From Leptolyngbyaceae cyanobacterium (GTDB lineage Bacteria; Cyanobacteriota; Cyanobacteriia; Cyanobacteriales; Aerosakkonemataceae): a DNA stretch of 64,000 nucleotides. The notes under the pieces were generated by a model. That model was not told where the DNA came from. It saw nothing but the letters and a program-made list of their open reading frames with translations, and made no database searches. Positions 26,312 to 35,754 of this stretch are shown in pieces (the stretch's first letter is position 1; every line of letters starts with the position of its first letter). The stretch covers positions 372,001 to 436,000 of the forward strand of contig DATNQN010000057.1 in assembly GCA_036703985.1 (NCBI GenBank), in the 5' to 3' direction. A program made the position numbers and the translations under genes.

Positions 26312-26722
26312 TCAGGATTCTTCGTCTATAACTTCACCATCAGCATTTACTTGCCGCAAACGAATATGCTTGCGTCCGAGAGAAATTTCAAATTCATCTC
26401 CTGACTTGAGTCCCATCTGTTTAGTGTAAGCTGAGCCAATTAGTAAGTTCCCGTTAGACTGAACGCTAATGCGATAGCTAGCGCTACGTCCGCCACGTCC
26501 GTTACCGCCTTGTTTGCTATCTAACTGAATACCTTCAGCATCGATCAGGGCGTTTAAGAACTTCATCATGTTAACGCGCTCTACACCGTTTTTAGTGACA
26601 GTGTAGTAGCCGCAGGCTTTCGCCTTTTCTTCTTTGCTCAGGTTATCTAGCTCTTTTACTTTTTTAAGGAGAGCTTCACCAGTTAGGGGTTCGATCTTTT
26701 TTGATTTATTCATTAACTTCAC
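26312..26722 (-). CDS. AbrB-family DNA-binding regulator of the cyanobacterial type (cyAbrB)
   Basis: This 136-aa protein has a conserved N-terminal region (EPLTGEALLKKVKELDNLSKEEKAKACGYYT) and RVNMMKFLNALIDAEGI, followed by a C-terminal SpoVT/AbrB-type swapped-hairpin domain (NLLIGSAYTKQMGLKSGDEFEISLGRKHIRL). Cyanobacterial homologues regulate carbon and nitrogen metabolism genes and hydrogenase. The sequence looks closer to cyAbrB1/CalA than to cyAbrB2, but this is from memory. The ATG start at 26722 could be replaced by one three codons inside (MNKSKKIEP). Confidence 0.9.
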   Translation of the reverse strand: MKLMNKSKKIEPLTGEALLKKVKELDNLSKEEKAKACGYYTVTKNGVERVNMMKFLNALIDAEGIQLDSKQGGNGRGGRSASYRISVQSNGNLLIGSAYTKQMGLKSGDEFEISLGRKHIRLRQVNADGEVIDEES

Positions 26723-27042
26723 TCAACAACCAAGGTTTCAAGTAGTTTATATTATCCTACTTTAGCTGAATTTTACTATAGTTATGAAGCTTTAGCATTG
26801 TATCAGCATACAAAATTATGTAACATTCCTTTGCCAGGTTGTTATTTCTGTTTGGTCAATAGTTCTATGGGTGGGTTGCAAGCAACAATCCAATCAGTAA
26901 GCTATCACTAGCCTTTGCCTCTTTGTCAGTAGCAACTGCCAATAATCTGTTGATTTGGTATGATGTCCCTTTCCTTAGAAAAGCTTACACACTTGAATGG
27001 AAGGATAAATATAGACGATCTGCCATATATAGATACCTGAGA
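26723..27042. other. Intergenic region between cyAbrB and Rrf2 genes
   Basis: Divergent promoters are expected here. The Rrf2 frame remains open upstream to about 26923, but those 40 residues do not resemble the family and are not included. No other structure was recognised. Confidence 0.4.
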
Positions 27043-27486
27043 ATGAAATTAACCACTCGCGGACACTATAGTGTGAAGGCGCTGTTAGATTTAAGTCTAC
27101 AGCCGGGATATCGCCCTACTTCTGTAAGAGCGATCGCTCAGCGTCAAGAAATACCCGCACCTTATTTGGAAAAACTGCTTATAGAAATGCGTCGTGCGGG
27201 TTTAGTTGAATCAGTTCGCGGTGCTCAAGGAGGTTATAAATTAGCACGGGAACCGGCACAAATTTCTCTGGGACAAATTTTAGAAGCAGTGGGTGAAACG
27301 ATCGAACCACTACCTCGTCACGCTCCAGATGCAAAGCTAGCTGAAGACTGGGTAACATTTACCCTTTGGCGACAATTACACCAAAAGCTAAAAGAAGCAC
27401 TCTACAGTATTTCTTTGGAAGACCTTTATTTTGATGCCCGTAGTTGGCAAGCCGCCCAAGGAGGTGAAACTAGTTTTGTTGTTTAA
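27043..27486 (+). CDS. Rrf2-family transcriptional regulator lacking cysteines
   Basis: This 147-aa winged-helix protein begins MKLTTRGHYSVKALLDLS, then SVRAIAQRQEIPAPYLEKLLIEMRRAGLVESVRGAQGGYKLAR (helix-turn-helix and wing) and an ISLGQILEAVGE dimerisation segment. No cysteine is present anywhere, so it cannot bind an iron-sulfur cluster in the way IscR or NsrR do. I chose the ATG at 27043 because it starts exactly at the family N-terminus; an upstream GTG frame is open. Targets are unknown. Confidence 0.85.
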   Translation: MKLTTRGHYSVKALLDLSLQPGYRPTSVRAIAQRQEIPAPYLEKLLIEMRRAGLVESVRGAQGGYKLAREPAQISLGQILEAVGETIEPLPRHAPDAKLAEDWVTFTLWRQLHQKLKEALYSISLEDLYFDARSWQAAQGGETSFVV

Positions 27487-27725
27487 AACTGAGCGGTGAT
27501 TACCAAGTCAACTATATCAGGATCAAACCCTACTGAACTAATAATTACTTTACCAGTAAAGCAATCTCTAACCTATAGGCTATTTGCTGGTTACCCTAAC
27601 CGGAATTACTTCGGATTAGCAGAAGCTAATACCATAGAGAACGGTTGTTAATCCGATAATAATTGACAAATTTAAGGGAAAATTTAGAGGCTGTTTCCCA
27701 GAATGCTTCGTCCTGATTAAATTCT

Positions 27726-28778
27726 ATGCAGGTTAATTTTTCTCGATTAGAGCCAGCGCTCGTCCTCGCCTTAGCATCTTGGCTAGATTTCATCATAGGC
27801 GATCCTTGGGGTTGGCCCCATCCGGTACAAGCGATCGGCTGGGTAATTAATCGTTTATTTCAATGGGCGATCGAATTTTTAAACAATCCTGACACGAAAA
27901 GCTATCTTCATTGGCTAAAGAAAATTACTAATTTTCCGATCGACAACATAATCAGTCGCTTCACAGGCGCAGTTTTAGGAATTGGATTAGTCATCGGTAG
28001 CGGATCGATCGGCTGGTTAACCATCGCAGGTGCTAGATGGGTACATCCTTTATTAGGTATGACAGTTAATACGATTCTGCTAGCCAGTTGTTTTGCAGGT
28101 AGGAGTTTAACAAATGCTGGCATAGCAGTTTTGCAACCATTAATAAAAGGAGATATAGATACAGCCCGTTCTACTTTACGTCAATATGTCGGTCGAGATA
28201 CAGCTAACTTATCGGCACCGGAAATCTTGCGGGCTGTTTTGGAAACCGTTACGGAAAATGCTACCGATGGAGTATTGGCTCCTTTGTTTTATGCTTTAAT
28301 CGGTCTATTTTTTCCCCCGATCGGTAGTGTTCCCCTCGTGCTTGCTTATAAAACTGCCAGCACTCTTGATTCAATGGTGGGCTATCGAGAAGCTCCCTAC
28401 ACCTATATAGGATGGTTTAGTGCCAAACAAGAAGATGTTCTAACTTGGTTGCCTTGTCGGTTATTAGTAATTACTTTGGCATTTTTATCTGGCAGACCAT
28501 ACCAGATCTGGAAAATTTGTTGGCGAGACGCGCCAAAAGACCCCAGCCCTAATTCTGGATGGAGCGAATGCGTTTATGCTGCTCTACTCAATGTTCGGGT
28601 TGGAGGCACAAATTGGTATCGCGGTGTAGCCAAACCTAAACCGTTGTTGGGAGATCCTAAAGCGCCGATTACTCCTGACAAAATAAAACAGGCAATGCAG
28701 CTAACTCGCTATTGTTTTTTGATTTGGTTGTCGATCGCATTAAGTTTTTGGGTCTGGTTAAGATTACTACTACATTAA
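27726..28778 (+). CDS. cobD: Adenosylcobinamide-phosphate synthase CobD/CbiB
   Basis: Integral membrane enzyme attaching the aminopropanol arm to adenosylcobyric acid in cobalamin synthesis. The N-terminus LASWLDFIIGDPWGWPHPVQAIGWVI matches the DxxxGDPxxxPHPV signature. Later come YVGRDTANLSAPEILRAVLETVTENATDGVLAPLFY, the AYKTASTLDSMVGYR segment and ALLNVRVGGTNWYRG. The length (350 aa) is slightly long because of a loop at about 40-70. No cobalamin riboswitch was recognised upstream. A hairpin follows the stop. Confidence 0.92.
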   Translation: MQVNFSRLEPALVLALASWLDFIIGDPWGWPHPVQAIGWVINRLFQWAIEFLNNPDTKSYLHWLKKITNFPIDNIISRFTGAVLGIGLVIGSGSIGWLTIAGARWVHPLLGMTVNTILLASCFAGRSLTNAGIAVLQPLIKGDIDTARSTLRQYVGRDTANLSAPEILRAVLETVTENATDGVLAPLFYALIGLFFPPIGSVPLVLAYKTASTLDSMVGYREAPYTYIGWFSAKQEDVLTWLPCRLLVITLAFLSGRPYQIWKICWRDAPKDPSPNSGWSECVYAALLNVRVGGTNWYRGVAKPKPLLGDPKAPITPDKIKQAMQLTRYCFLIWLSIALSFWVWLRLLLH

Positions 28779-28785
28779 GTAAGTC

Positions 28786-28823
28786 ATTTGTCAATCCTCA
28801 TTTCCTAAGGACGGATGACAAAT
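28786..28823 (+). terminator. Hairpin after cobD
   Basis: ATTTGTCA (28786..28793) and TGACAAAT (28816..28823) form an 8-bp stem that can extend inward by TCC/GGA with one bulge. It begins eight bases after the cobD stop. Confidence 0.5.
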
Positions 28824-28941
28824 AATAAATCATCTATATGATTTTCAATTTCATCCAGTAGGGCGACACGAAGGAACGAAGTGGGAGATGAGCAGTCAAT
28901 CTTAAAGTAATCACAATACCCAAGAGGAAAAGGAGTGGCCA

Positions 28942-29145
28942 ATGGGTACAAAATTTTTGCAAGCTGCCATTCTTACATTCTTGCTTCAATTGCTGGCCTT
29001 AATTAGTTCGCCTACGGCGGAAAACAACGCGCTACCCAGCTGGCAAACAACTCAAACACCATTAGTTATTTTACTAAATCGTTTAATTAGGTTACAAAAT
29101 ACACATTTCATCAAACGATTCCCCAATAACAATCAATTTAACTGA
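28942..29145 (+). CDS. Possible small secreted or membrane protein, 67 aa
   Basis: The ATG is preceded by AAAAGGAG at good spacing. The protein begins with a signal-like hydrophobic segment (FLQAAILTFLLQLLALISS) and then a polar, Asn/Gln-rich tail with a second weak hydrophobic stretch. I do not recognise it. The ribosome site is the best argument for it being real. Confidence 0.4.
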   Translation: MGTKFLQAAILTFLLQLLALISSPTAENNALPSWQTTQTPLVILLNRLIRLQNTHFIKRFPNNNQFN

Positions 29146-29311
29146 AGAGCATTTTTTATCTATCGATGGGTAGGAATTTTAGCTCGAAAATCGGTATGGC
29201 GACAAATCGCAAGCTAGGCTTTCACAGAGGATAATTATTTATATAGATGTAGGATCGGGTGCAAATCCACCTAATTATAAAGTGAAGAAATATCGCCACT
29301 ACCTTCGAGCC

Positions 29312-31399
29312 ATGACCAATCGCCTTGCACGCTCCCAAAGTCTTTACCTCCGCAAACACGCTGAAAATCCGATCGACTGGTGGCCTTGGTGCGAGGAAGC
29401 CTTGGAAGTGGCTCTTCGCGACAATAAGCCGATTTTCCTTTCGATCGGTTACTCAAGCTGTCACTGGTGTACTGTCATGGAAGGGGAGGCATTTTCCGAT
29501 CGCGCCATTGCCGAATATATGAACGGTAATTTTATTCCTATTAAAGTAGATCGGGAAGAACGACCAGACCTAGACAGCATCTATATGCAAGGACTGCAAA
29601 TGATGGTCGGTCAAGGTGGGTGGCCGCTTAATGTATTTTTAGATCCGAAAAATTTAATCCCCTTTTACGGCGGGACTTATTTTCCCATCGAACCCCGTTA
29701 TGGACGACCGGGATTTTTACAAGTATTGCAAGCAATTCGCCGCTACTACGACACGGAAACCACCAAAGTCGAGTCTGTAACGTCAGAAATTTTTGGTTAT
29801 CTTCAACAATCAGCCGCACTTCATTCTCCAGGCGGCGAAGCGCTGGATTTTACTTTGTTGCGTCAAGGTATAGAAACTAATGCTAGCGTACTCAGTGGTG
29901 TCGGGTACGGCCCTAGTTTTCCCATGATGCCTTATGGGGAAACCGTGTTGCGGGGCGTTCGGTTTGATTTATCAGGAAAATACGATTTAAAGGAAGTTTG
30001 TCGCCAACGGGGATTAAATTTAGCGTTGGGTGGAATTTACGATGTGGTAGGGGGGGGTTTTCACCGTTACACGGTTGACCCGACTTGGACGGTGCCTCAC
30101 TTTGAAAAAATGCTATATGACAACGGTCAGATCGTAGAGTATCTGGCTAATTTGTGGAGTAGCGGTATAGAGGAGCCTGCGATAAAAAGAGCGATCGCAG
30201 GTACGGTAAAGTGGTTGAAAAGGGAAATGACTGCCCCTGAAGGTTATTTTTATGCTGCTCAAGATGCGGATAGTTTTAGCGATGCTACAGCAGCAGAACC
30301 GGAGGAAGGGGATTTTTATGTTTGGAGTTATCGAGAATTAGAAAGTTTACTCGCTGCGGAAGAATTGGCAGAAATCAAAGCGCAATTTACGGTAACCGAA
30401 GAAGGCAATTTTGAAGGACGCAACGTTTTACAATGTCGCCATTCCGGTGATTTATCTCTTACGGTAGAAGCTGCTTTAGCAAAACTTTTCGTCGTGCGCT
30501 ACGGGGCAAAACCTGAAGCTGTGGAAACTTTCCCACCAGCACGTAATAATCAGGAGGCAAAAAGCAATAACTGGCCGGGACGCATCCCTCCCGTGACAGA
30601 CCCTAAAGCGATCGTAGCTTGGAATAGCTTGATGATTTCCGGTTTGGCAAGAGCTTATGTAGTGTTCGGGCAACTGGAATATTTGTCTCCAGCGGTGAAA
30701 GCTGCCAATTTTATTTTAGAGCGTCAATGGGTGAACGATCGTTTTCATCGCCTCAATTATGACGGGCAACCAGCAGTTTTAGCCCAGTCAGAGGATTACG
30801 CGCTGTTTATTAAAGCTTTACTGGATTTGTATCAAGCGGCGTTGAAATTGACTGCTGCGAAAGAAAACGAATTTCCAACGGCTTATTTTTGGTTAGAAAA
30901 AGCCATCAAGGTGCAGCAGGAGTTCGATGAATTTCTCTGGAGTATTGAATTAGGGGGCTACTATAACACTGCTAGCGATGCTAGTCGGGAACTTTTGGTG
31001 CGGGAACGCAACTATAGTGATAACGCCACCCCTTCTCCTAATGGTGTGGCGATCGCTAATCTAGTGCAACTAGCTTTACTGACTGAAAATCTAGAATATC
31101 TCGATCGCGCCCAACAAAGCTTACAAGCTTTTATTACTCCGATGAAGGAGTCTCCCCAAGCTTGTCCGAGTTTATTTGCAGGTTTAGATTGGTATCTTAA
31201 CCACACCCTGGTGCGAACTGATTCGGATCGGATGTCATCTCTAATTAATAGTTATTTACCCGTAGCCGTTTACAAAGTGATAGAACATCTACCAGAAGGT
31301 AGTATTGGTTTAGTTTGCCAGGGCCTTAATTGTGCGGAACCTGCTAAAAGTTGGCAACAAATTTGGGAACAAATCAGAAATAGTCAGTTGAGGAGTTAG
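29312..31399 (+). CDS. DUF255 thioredoxin-domain protein (YyaL / SPATA20 family)
   Basis: This 695-aa protein has an N-terminal thioredoxin-like domain containing [25 protein letters not shown] and [14 protein letters not shown]; the CHWC motif is the redox or metal site. [15 protein letters not shown] and [11 protein letters not shown] follow. The rest is an alpha/alpha toroid resembling glycoside hydrolases or N-acylglucosamine epimerases, with [25 protein letters not shown] and [11 protein letters not shown]. The precise reaction of the family is not established. The ATG at 29312 matches the family start; a GTG 30 bases upstream is in frame. Confidence 0.9.
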   Translation: MTNRLARSQSLYLRKHAENPIDWWPWCEEALEVALRDNKPIFLSIGYSSCHWCTVMEGEAFSDRAIAEYMNGNFIPIKVDREERPDLDSIYMQGLQMMVGQGGWPLNVFLDPKNLIPFYGGTYFPIEPRYGRPGFLQVLQAIRRYYDTETTKVESVTSEIFGYLQQSAALHSPGGEALDFTLLRQGIETNASVLSGVGYGPSFPMMPYGETVLRGVRFDLSGKYDLKEVCRQRGLNLALGGIYDVVGGGFHRYTVDPTWTVPHFEKMLYDNGQIVEYLANLWSSGIEEPAIKRAIAGTVKWLKREMTAPEGYFYAAQDADSFSDATAAEPEEGDFYVWSYRELESLLAAEELAEIKAQFTVTEEGNFEGRNVLQCRHSGDLSLTVEAALAKLFVVRYGAKPEAVETFPPARNNQEAKSNNWPGRIPPVTDPKAIVAWNSLMISGLARAYVVFGQLEYLSPAVKAANFILERQWVNDRFHRLNYDGQPAVLAQSEDYALFIKALLDLYQAALKLTAAKENEFPTAYFWLEKAIKVQQEFDEFLWSIELGGYYNTASDASRELLVRERNYSDNATPSPNGVAIANLVQLALLTENLEYLDRAQQSLQAFITPMKESPQACPSLFAGLDWYLNHTLVRTDSDRMSSLINSYLPVAVYKVIEHLPEGSIGLVCQGLNCAEPAKSWQQIWEQIRNSQLRS

Positions 31400-31928
31400 A
31401 TATCTATCGGACGGGAGATTTTAGCAGGAAATTTTACTAGCAAAATAAATTGCGAAGAATCATTAAGGAGTCAGCAATAGAAATTCATTATGCTAGTTTA
31501 TGAAGAATTAATTCACCAGCAACTGATGAATAATGTACTTTGTTAGCGATCGGATTATAGTTTTTATTTTTTGCTCTCACCACTTGAAAAAGGGAAAACT
31601 TTAGATTTTTCATACCCTTTTTCAGAATGTTAAGAGAAAAAATAAACTATAAAATTTGGCAGCAACTATTTTGCGATTATTCTAAATTGCTGAGTTCTGG
31701 CTTTTTAACTCTGTTTTGCTAGACCTGCATTTATGACAAAGAGAAAATTTTAATACTTTGTTTCAATCTACTTTTTTATACTCTTTATGATAATAAAACA
31801 AGCTTTTTTGTTGAGATTTTACCCAATTGTTAAGTAATGCCCAATTCTTGGTGGACGAGATTGAAATCACAAGGTCAGTTAATTTAGATCGCTGCTTTTA
31901 ATGTTCTCTAAATAGATCCTAAAAAATT
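31400..31928. other. Intergenic region with a 9-bp hairpin
   Basis: About 530 AT-rich bases with no convincing gene. GAAAAAGGG (31586..31594) and CCCTTTTTC (31615..31623) form a perfect 9-bp stem with a 20-base loop, possibly a distant terminator for the DUF255 gene. The promoter of the gene at 31929 should lie in the right part. Confidence 0.4.
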
Positions 31929-32243
31929 ATGGTTTTCATACTTAACTATACCAACTCTATGTTCGATTGGTTATCGAATATGCTACCTTCAGCAACTGCC
32001 TCAAACCCTGTTCGTAAAACACACGATTACAGGAAATACCAACCAGCTTTAGATTACTTTTTCGATCCTATTGAAGAAGGTAATGGCGGTTATATGACAG
32101 CACAAGGAAAAGGTATCAAGCAGGGAGATTATTTAGTGTTGCAAGAAAGTTCTGGTTCTTGCGTGTATCAAGTTGAAGAAATAGAATATTATACCAATCC
32201 GCCAGAAATGTGGATGGCAAAGTTAGTAAAAGTACGATCGTAA
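31929..32243 (+). CDS. Conserved-type small soluble protein, 104 aa
   Basis: No function is recognised. The segment FDWLSNMLPSATASNPVRKTHDYRKYQPALDYFFDP, given here in pieces, leads into a compact beta-rich part (GNGGYMTAQGKGIKQGDYLVLQ, SSGSCVYQVEEIEYYTNPPEMWMAKLVKV) that resembles a small barrel. Translation may instead start ten codons inside at MFDWLSNM. It converges on ftsI, and a hairpin between them can end both transcripts. Confidence 0.65.
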   Translation: MVFILNYTNSMFDWLSNMLPSATASNPVRKTHDYRKYQPALDYFFDPIEEGNGGYMTAQGKGIKQGDYLVLQESSGSCVYQVEEIEYYTNPPEMWMAKLVKVRS

Positions 32244-32251
32244 AAATATAA

Positions 32252-32281
32252 ATCTCAAATTACCGTCATTAAAGTTGAGAT
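32252..32281. terminator. Bidirectional hairpin between convergent genes
   Basis: ATCTCAA (32252..32258) pairs with TTGAGAT (32275..32281) around a 16-base loop, just between the stop of the small gene at 32243 and the ftsI stop at 32283. Confidence 0.5.
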
Positions 32282-32282
32282 A

Positions 32283-34262
32283 TTACTGATTTGATGGTTG
32301 ATTTGATTGGCTGGGTGGAATTTGCTCGATGCTAATCAAAGATTCCATTATCGATTTAACGATCGGTGCTGCTACTGTTGAACCAAAAACCCTACCCTTC
32401 GGTTCATCTACGACAGCTACCACGACGTAGCGGGGTTCTTGGATTGGCAGAATACCGACAAAGCTAGTAATTTTGGCATCAGGTAAGTAGCCACCTTTAG
32501 GGCTGGCTTTTTGCGCCGTACCGGTTTTACCTCCAATTCGATATCCGGGAATTTGAGCAGCTTTTCCGGTTCCATTCGTGACTACATTTTCCATCATTTC
32601 CAAAACTGTCTGCGTGGTTTTTGGCGAAAAGATGGGTCTATTTGTCGGTAACGTGGGTTGCCAGTGCATTTGTCCTTGAGAGTCAACTAAACCTCTAACT
32701 ACGTGAGGACTAACTAATTTGCCACCGTTAGCGAGGGCACTATGCAATTGCGCTAGTTGTAAGGGAGTGATCGAAAATCCTTGGCCAAAAGAAGCGGTAG
32801 CTGGCTCGATCGGAGATATCGTAAATTTTTCTTGACTTTTTAACTGGCTGGTAGCTTCAAAAGGCAAGTCTGTTTCTACTGCTTGTCCGAGTCCGAGTCT
32901 TTCTAGCCAACCGTAGTAAACGCTGGGCTTGAGTTGCTGGATAATTTGTACCATACCCACGTTGCTAGAGACTTGCAGAATCTCGCTGATATTTATTGAC
33001 CCCCGTCCACCACCTTCAGCATTTTTAATCGACCAACGACCGACGCGAATGGTACCGGTGTCAACAAAGGTACTCTCTGGTTTGATGGCTCCCGTTTCTA
33101 ATGCGATCGCTATATTAAGCGGTTTAAAAGTAGAGCCAGGTTCGTAAAGGTCTGTGAGCGCCCAGTTTTTATACAGACCTACATCGTATTTAGAATAATG
33201 GTTGGGATCGTAGGAAGGTTCGGAAACCAGTGCCAGTAAAGCACCATCCCGTGCATCCATCACGATCGCGGTGCCTCGTTTGGCCTTGAATTGTTCGATT
33301 TTTTCTTTTAAGGCAGCACGAGCCGCCCTTTGCAGGCGACTATCGATGGTTAGTTGCAATTGCAAATCATCAAAGCTCAATACCCCCATCGGTGCGTAAT
33401 CGGGCATCATCGCGCCGTTACCTGCCCTGCTGAGTCTCACTGCTTTGACAGAACGCTCTAATAGTTTTTGCTGGCTGCGTTCTATCCCTGCTTGCCCTTT
33501 GTGGTCTATATCGACGTAGCCAACTATGTCTGCTGCTAATTCTTGTTGGGGGTAGAGGCGGGAGTAATGGGGAATTAATTCTAAGCCATCCACACGAAGG
33601 GCAGTAATTCGATCGGCTACTTCTTCGAGCAAGGTATTTTCGATTCGGATACCACTTTCAGCGATATTAAATTGTTTTAGTAATTCTTCTGGTGTTTTAC
33701 CGATAAAGTTTGATAATTCGGTGGCAATCTCTTGTTTGGATTTTTTAAATAGTTTGGGATGGGCATATAAAGTATAAACTGGCCGATCGACCGCTAAAAC
33801 GTTTTGATTTCGGTCAACGATGGGACGACGAGGTACGTAAGGGCGCAGAGAAACCATTTGCTGTTGCTTGGCAGCCTTGGCCAGTACGGGGCCGCGCACC
33901 ATTTGTAAGCGATGCAAGTTCCAACCCAGCGCCAATCCACTCAATACCAAAAATACCCATACTAATATGATTCGGTTTAATTGAGGGGTTTTGAGGATAG
34001 ATTTGAGACTTTGAGGGGGCTGGTCGGTTTTTAAATTTTGTTTGCGATCGCTAATATTTCCCACCTCAAAATCTTGTTGTGAGGCAGAACCGATGATTTG
34101 AGTTAGTTTGGCAACTCCCATCGGCAAATCAGTCTGCTTAGGCAGTTTCGGTGGCGCTATATTCAAAAAATTTGGTTGACGTTTGCTGTTTCTAGGTCGC
34201 CGCGTTCTAGTTCTACTACGGCCTTTTCCATTACCAGAAGAAGGTGGATGACTAGAAGCCAT
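32283..34262 (-). CDS. ftsI: Division transpeptidase FtsI (class B penicillin-binding protein)
   Basis: This 659-aa septal peptidoglycan transpeptidase has a basic cytoplasmic N-terminus of about 95 residues, one membrane helix (about 98-114), a dimerisation/pedestal domain starting RPYVPRRPIVDRNQNVLA, and the transpeptidase domain. The active-site motifs are STFK (nucleophile Ser377), SSN (432-434) and KTG (579-581). The Ser/Arg/Lys-rich N-terminal tail is longer than in E. coli. It lies downstream of the FtsL-like gene but is separated by about 290 bases with a hairpin. Confidence 0.93.
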   Translation of the reverse strand: MASSHPPSSGNGKGRSRTRTRRPRNSKRQPNFLNIAPPKLPKQTDLPMGVAKLTQIIGSASQQDFEVGNISDRKQNLKTDQPPQSLKSILKTPQLNRIILVWVFLVLSGLALGWNLHRLQMVRGPVLAKAAKQQQMVSLRPYVPRRPIVDRNQNVLAVDRPVYTLYAHPKLFKKSKQEIATELSNFIGKTPEELLKQFNIAESGIRIENTLLEEVADRITALRVDGLELIPHYSRLYPQQELAADIVGYVDIDHKGQAGIERSQQKLLERSVKAVRLSRAGNGAMMPDYAPMGVLSFDDLQLQLTIDSRLQRAARAALKEKIEQFKAKRGTAIVMDARDGALLALVSEPSYDPNHYSKYDVGLYKNWALTDLYEPGSTFKPLNIAIALETGAIKPESTFVDTGTIRVGRWSIKNAEGGGRGSINISEILQVSSNVGMVQIIQQLKPSVYYGWLERLGLGQAVETDLPFEATSQLKSQEKFTISPIEPATASFGQGFSITPLQLAQLHSALANGGKLVSPHVVRGLVDSQGQMHWQPTLPTNRPIFSPKTTQTVLEMMENVVTNGTGKAAQIPGYRIGGKTGTAQKASPKGGYLPDAKITSFVGILPIQEPRYVVVAVVDEPKGRVFGSTVAAPIVKSIMESLISIEQIPPSQSNQPSNQ

Positions 34263-34515
34263 AGTAAAACCTCACTCGTTCCGAATTTAGATAACCAATA
34301 TACCGCTCCTTTGATTGGCAGCAGTTTTGACGGATTTTTTGATTGGCAAAAAGGGTATCAGCCATAACGATCGAAATATTAAAATAGCTTACTATTTACA
34401 CAAAAAGTAACCCCTGTAACCGTTTGCGATCGCTAATAAGCGTATCTTTTCACCAGAAAGCATTATTATCCCTCTCGATTTACTTCTCGCTCGAACTCCT
34501 AGCCAATCAAAATCA

Positions 34516-34535
34516 AAAAAGTAGGTCTACTTTTT
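34516..34535 (-). terminator. Hairpin between the FtsL-like gene and ftsI
   Basis: AAAAAGTAG and CTACTTTTT flank a two-base centre, so the stem-loop ends in T runs on both strands. It is 19 bases after the FtsL-like stop on the minus strand and suggests ftsI has its own promoter in 34263-34515. Confidence 0.6.
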
Positions 34536-34553
34536 AATTTTTTATTTTTCTTT

Positions 34554-35165
34554 CTAATATCCTACTGGAGTGGGAGTTAAACTTGGATTAGCTATTGGCT
34601 GGGAGGGAGTATTTCCTTCTGGTGCTGGTCGAGATGGTGATGCTTCTAGAAATAAATTATTCTCTGGATGAGGAGAAACTAAACCGGCATCTGTATTTTC
34701 TGCTTGATTGGCTAGCTGATATTTCAATACTTCACCAGCCGCAGTGACCTGTCTTTCTTGCCGTTGCAATTTTTCTAGTTTCCGATACTCTCGACTCCAC
34801 AATTGCTGAGTATATACAGTAGTGCCATATACTACCAGTACAGCACCCACTAGCAAAAAAGTCGTCACGCTAGAAAATTTTTGCAATCCTATGAAGGCAC
34901 GTAACCATGTAGGAATTGATTCGGTTTGGGGTAATACTTTAACGTCTGGCTGGTTAGATAATTCAGCTGAGTAAGGTTGAGTTTTGGGAAACCGTAGTTT
35001 TGCTGTCTGCTGTCGAGCGGGAAAATTTGTGGTTTCCTCCACCAAACGCAAAAATTCCCGCGAACGGCTATCTCTGCGCTGTTTTTGGCTATGGATGGAA
35101 GTAACGGCTGATTTCTGGGAAAAGTGCTTTTGTCTAGAAGCAGCAGATTTAGGGCCAACCGACAT
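34554..35165 (-). CDS. FtsL-like single-span protein upstream of ftsI
   Basis: This 203-aa protein has a long basic cytoplasmic N-terminus (about 95 residues), one membrane helix (SSVTTFLLVGAVLVVYGTTVY, about 100-120), then a short coiled-coil segment (WSREYRKLEKLQRQERQVTAAGEVLKYQLANQ, in pieces) and a Pro/Ser/Thr-rich tail. Topology, coiled coil and position directly upstream of ftsI fit an FtsL-type divisome protein. The sequence itself is too divergent to prove this. The ATG codon at 35165 is preferred to a TTG four codons before. Confidence 0.65.
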   Translation of the reverse strand: MSVGPKSAASRQKHFSQKSAVTSIHSQKQRRDSRSREFLRLVEETTNFPARQQTAKLRFPKTQPYSAELSNQPDVKVLPQTESIPTWLRAFIGLQKFSSVTTFLLVGAVLVVYGTTVYTQQLWSREYRKLEKLQRQERQVTAAGEVLKYQLANQAENTDAGLVSPHPENNLFLEASPSRPAPEGNTPSQPIANPSLTPTPVGY

Positions 35166-35556
35166 AAGTTTTACCAATTAGATTAAATAAATTTTCGCTG
35201 ACTGGCAGTGGCAAGGATATTTTTAGGGATGGGAAAGCTGGTCAAGCGTTGTTTATCTGATGTTTATATTCTTTATTCTCGGTGTTCTGACAGGATTTTA
35301 ACATCAAATCCCGAGCAGTTTCCTACGTAACAAGGCTGCTTAGGGTGCGGTGATGAGTACCGCCCCCATTCCTGCGATCGCTAAAAACATCGGGATGCGA
35401 AGCCTTTTGAAGGACTTCTGCGGTTATAGTTGATAAATGCGAAGGCTTTGCTTCACGAAGACAACAAGACTTGTTTAATGAAGCTAGCTTAGTAAATCAA
35501 GAGTTGTTATTATCATTTAGTTACAAATTGTGAGACGATCGGTAACCAAGGAGTTT
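35166..35556. other. Intergenic region between divergent genes
   Basis: About 390 bases. It includes a stretch with related GCGAAGCCTT / GCGAAGGCTTTGCTTC segments (about 35397-35460) that may be a degenerate dispersed repeat. No gene was recognised. The promoter of the lipoprotein at 35557 should be near its right end. Confidence 0.4.
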
Positions 35557-35754
35557 ATGAACAAGAAAATCGTTACTCTGGCTCTAGGACTCGGTTTGAC
35601 TGCTATGTTGGGAGCTTGCCAACAAACCAGCACCCCAGAAGCTACCCCCCCTGCTACTTCTTCACCAGCCGCAACTACCCCTCCTGCTGCTACTCCTAAA
35701 CCAGCCGCAACTACTCCTCCTGCTGCTACGCCAACTCCTACCAAATCTCCCTAA
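35557..35754 (+). CDS. Small Pro/Thr/Ala-rich lipoprotein, 65 aa
   Basis: The ATG follows AAGGAG at good spacing. The signal peptide (KKIVTLALGLGLTAMLGAC) ends in the lipobox LGAC, with the lipidated Cys at about residue 20. The mature part is almost entirely Pro, Ala and Thr. A 12-residue unit is repeated, matching a 36-base tandem repeat in the DNA. There is no folded domain, so it is probably an extended, membrane-anchored surface or periplasmic peptide. Function is unknown. The upstream in-frame start (35530) gives no signal peptide at the terminus and is rejected. Confidence 0.72.
   Translation: MNKKIVTLALGLGLTAMLGACQQTSTPEATPPATSSPAATTPPAATPKPAATTPPAATPTPTKSP
35665..35736 (+). repeat. 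Two tandem copies of a 36-base coding repeat
   Basis: Copies at 35665..35700 and 35701..35736 each begin CCAGCCGCAACTAC and continue with CTCCTGCTGCTAC. They differ at a few bases near the 3' end of the unit. They encode the PAATTPPAATP-type repeat of the lipoprotein and could expand or contract by slippage. Confidence 0.75.

Noticed and set aside
26923-27042. N-terminal extension of the Rrf2 frame
   Set aside because: The 40 extra codons do not resemble the family, whose proteins begin at MKLTTRGHY; the spacer more likely holds the promoter.
27487-27725. Possible cobalamin riboswitch before cobD
   Set aside because: No B12-box-like or other conserved riboswitch segment was found in the spacer.
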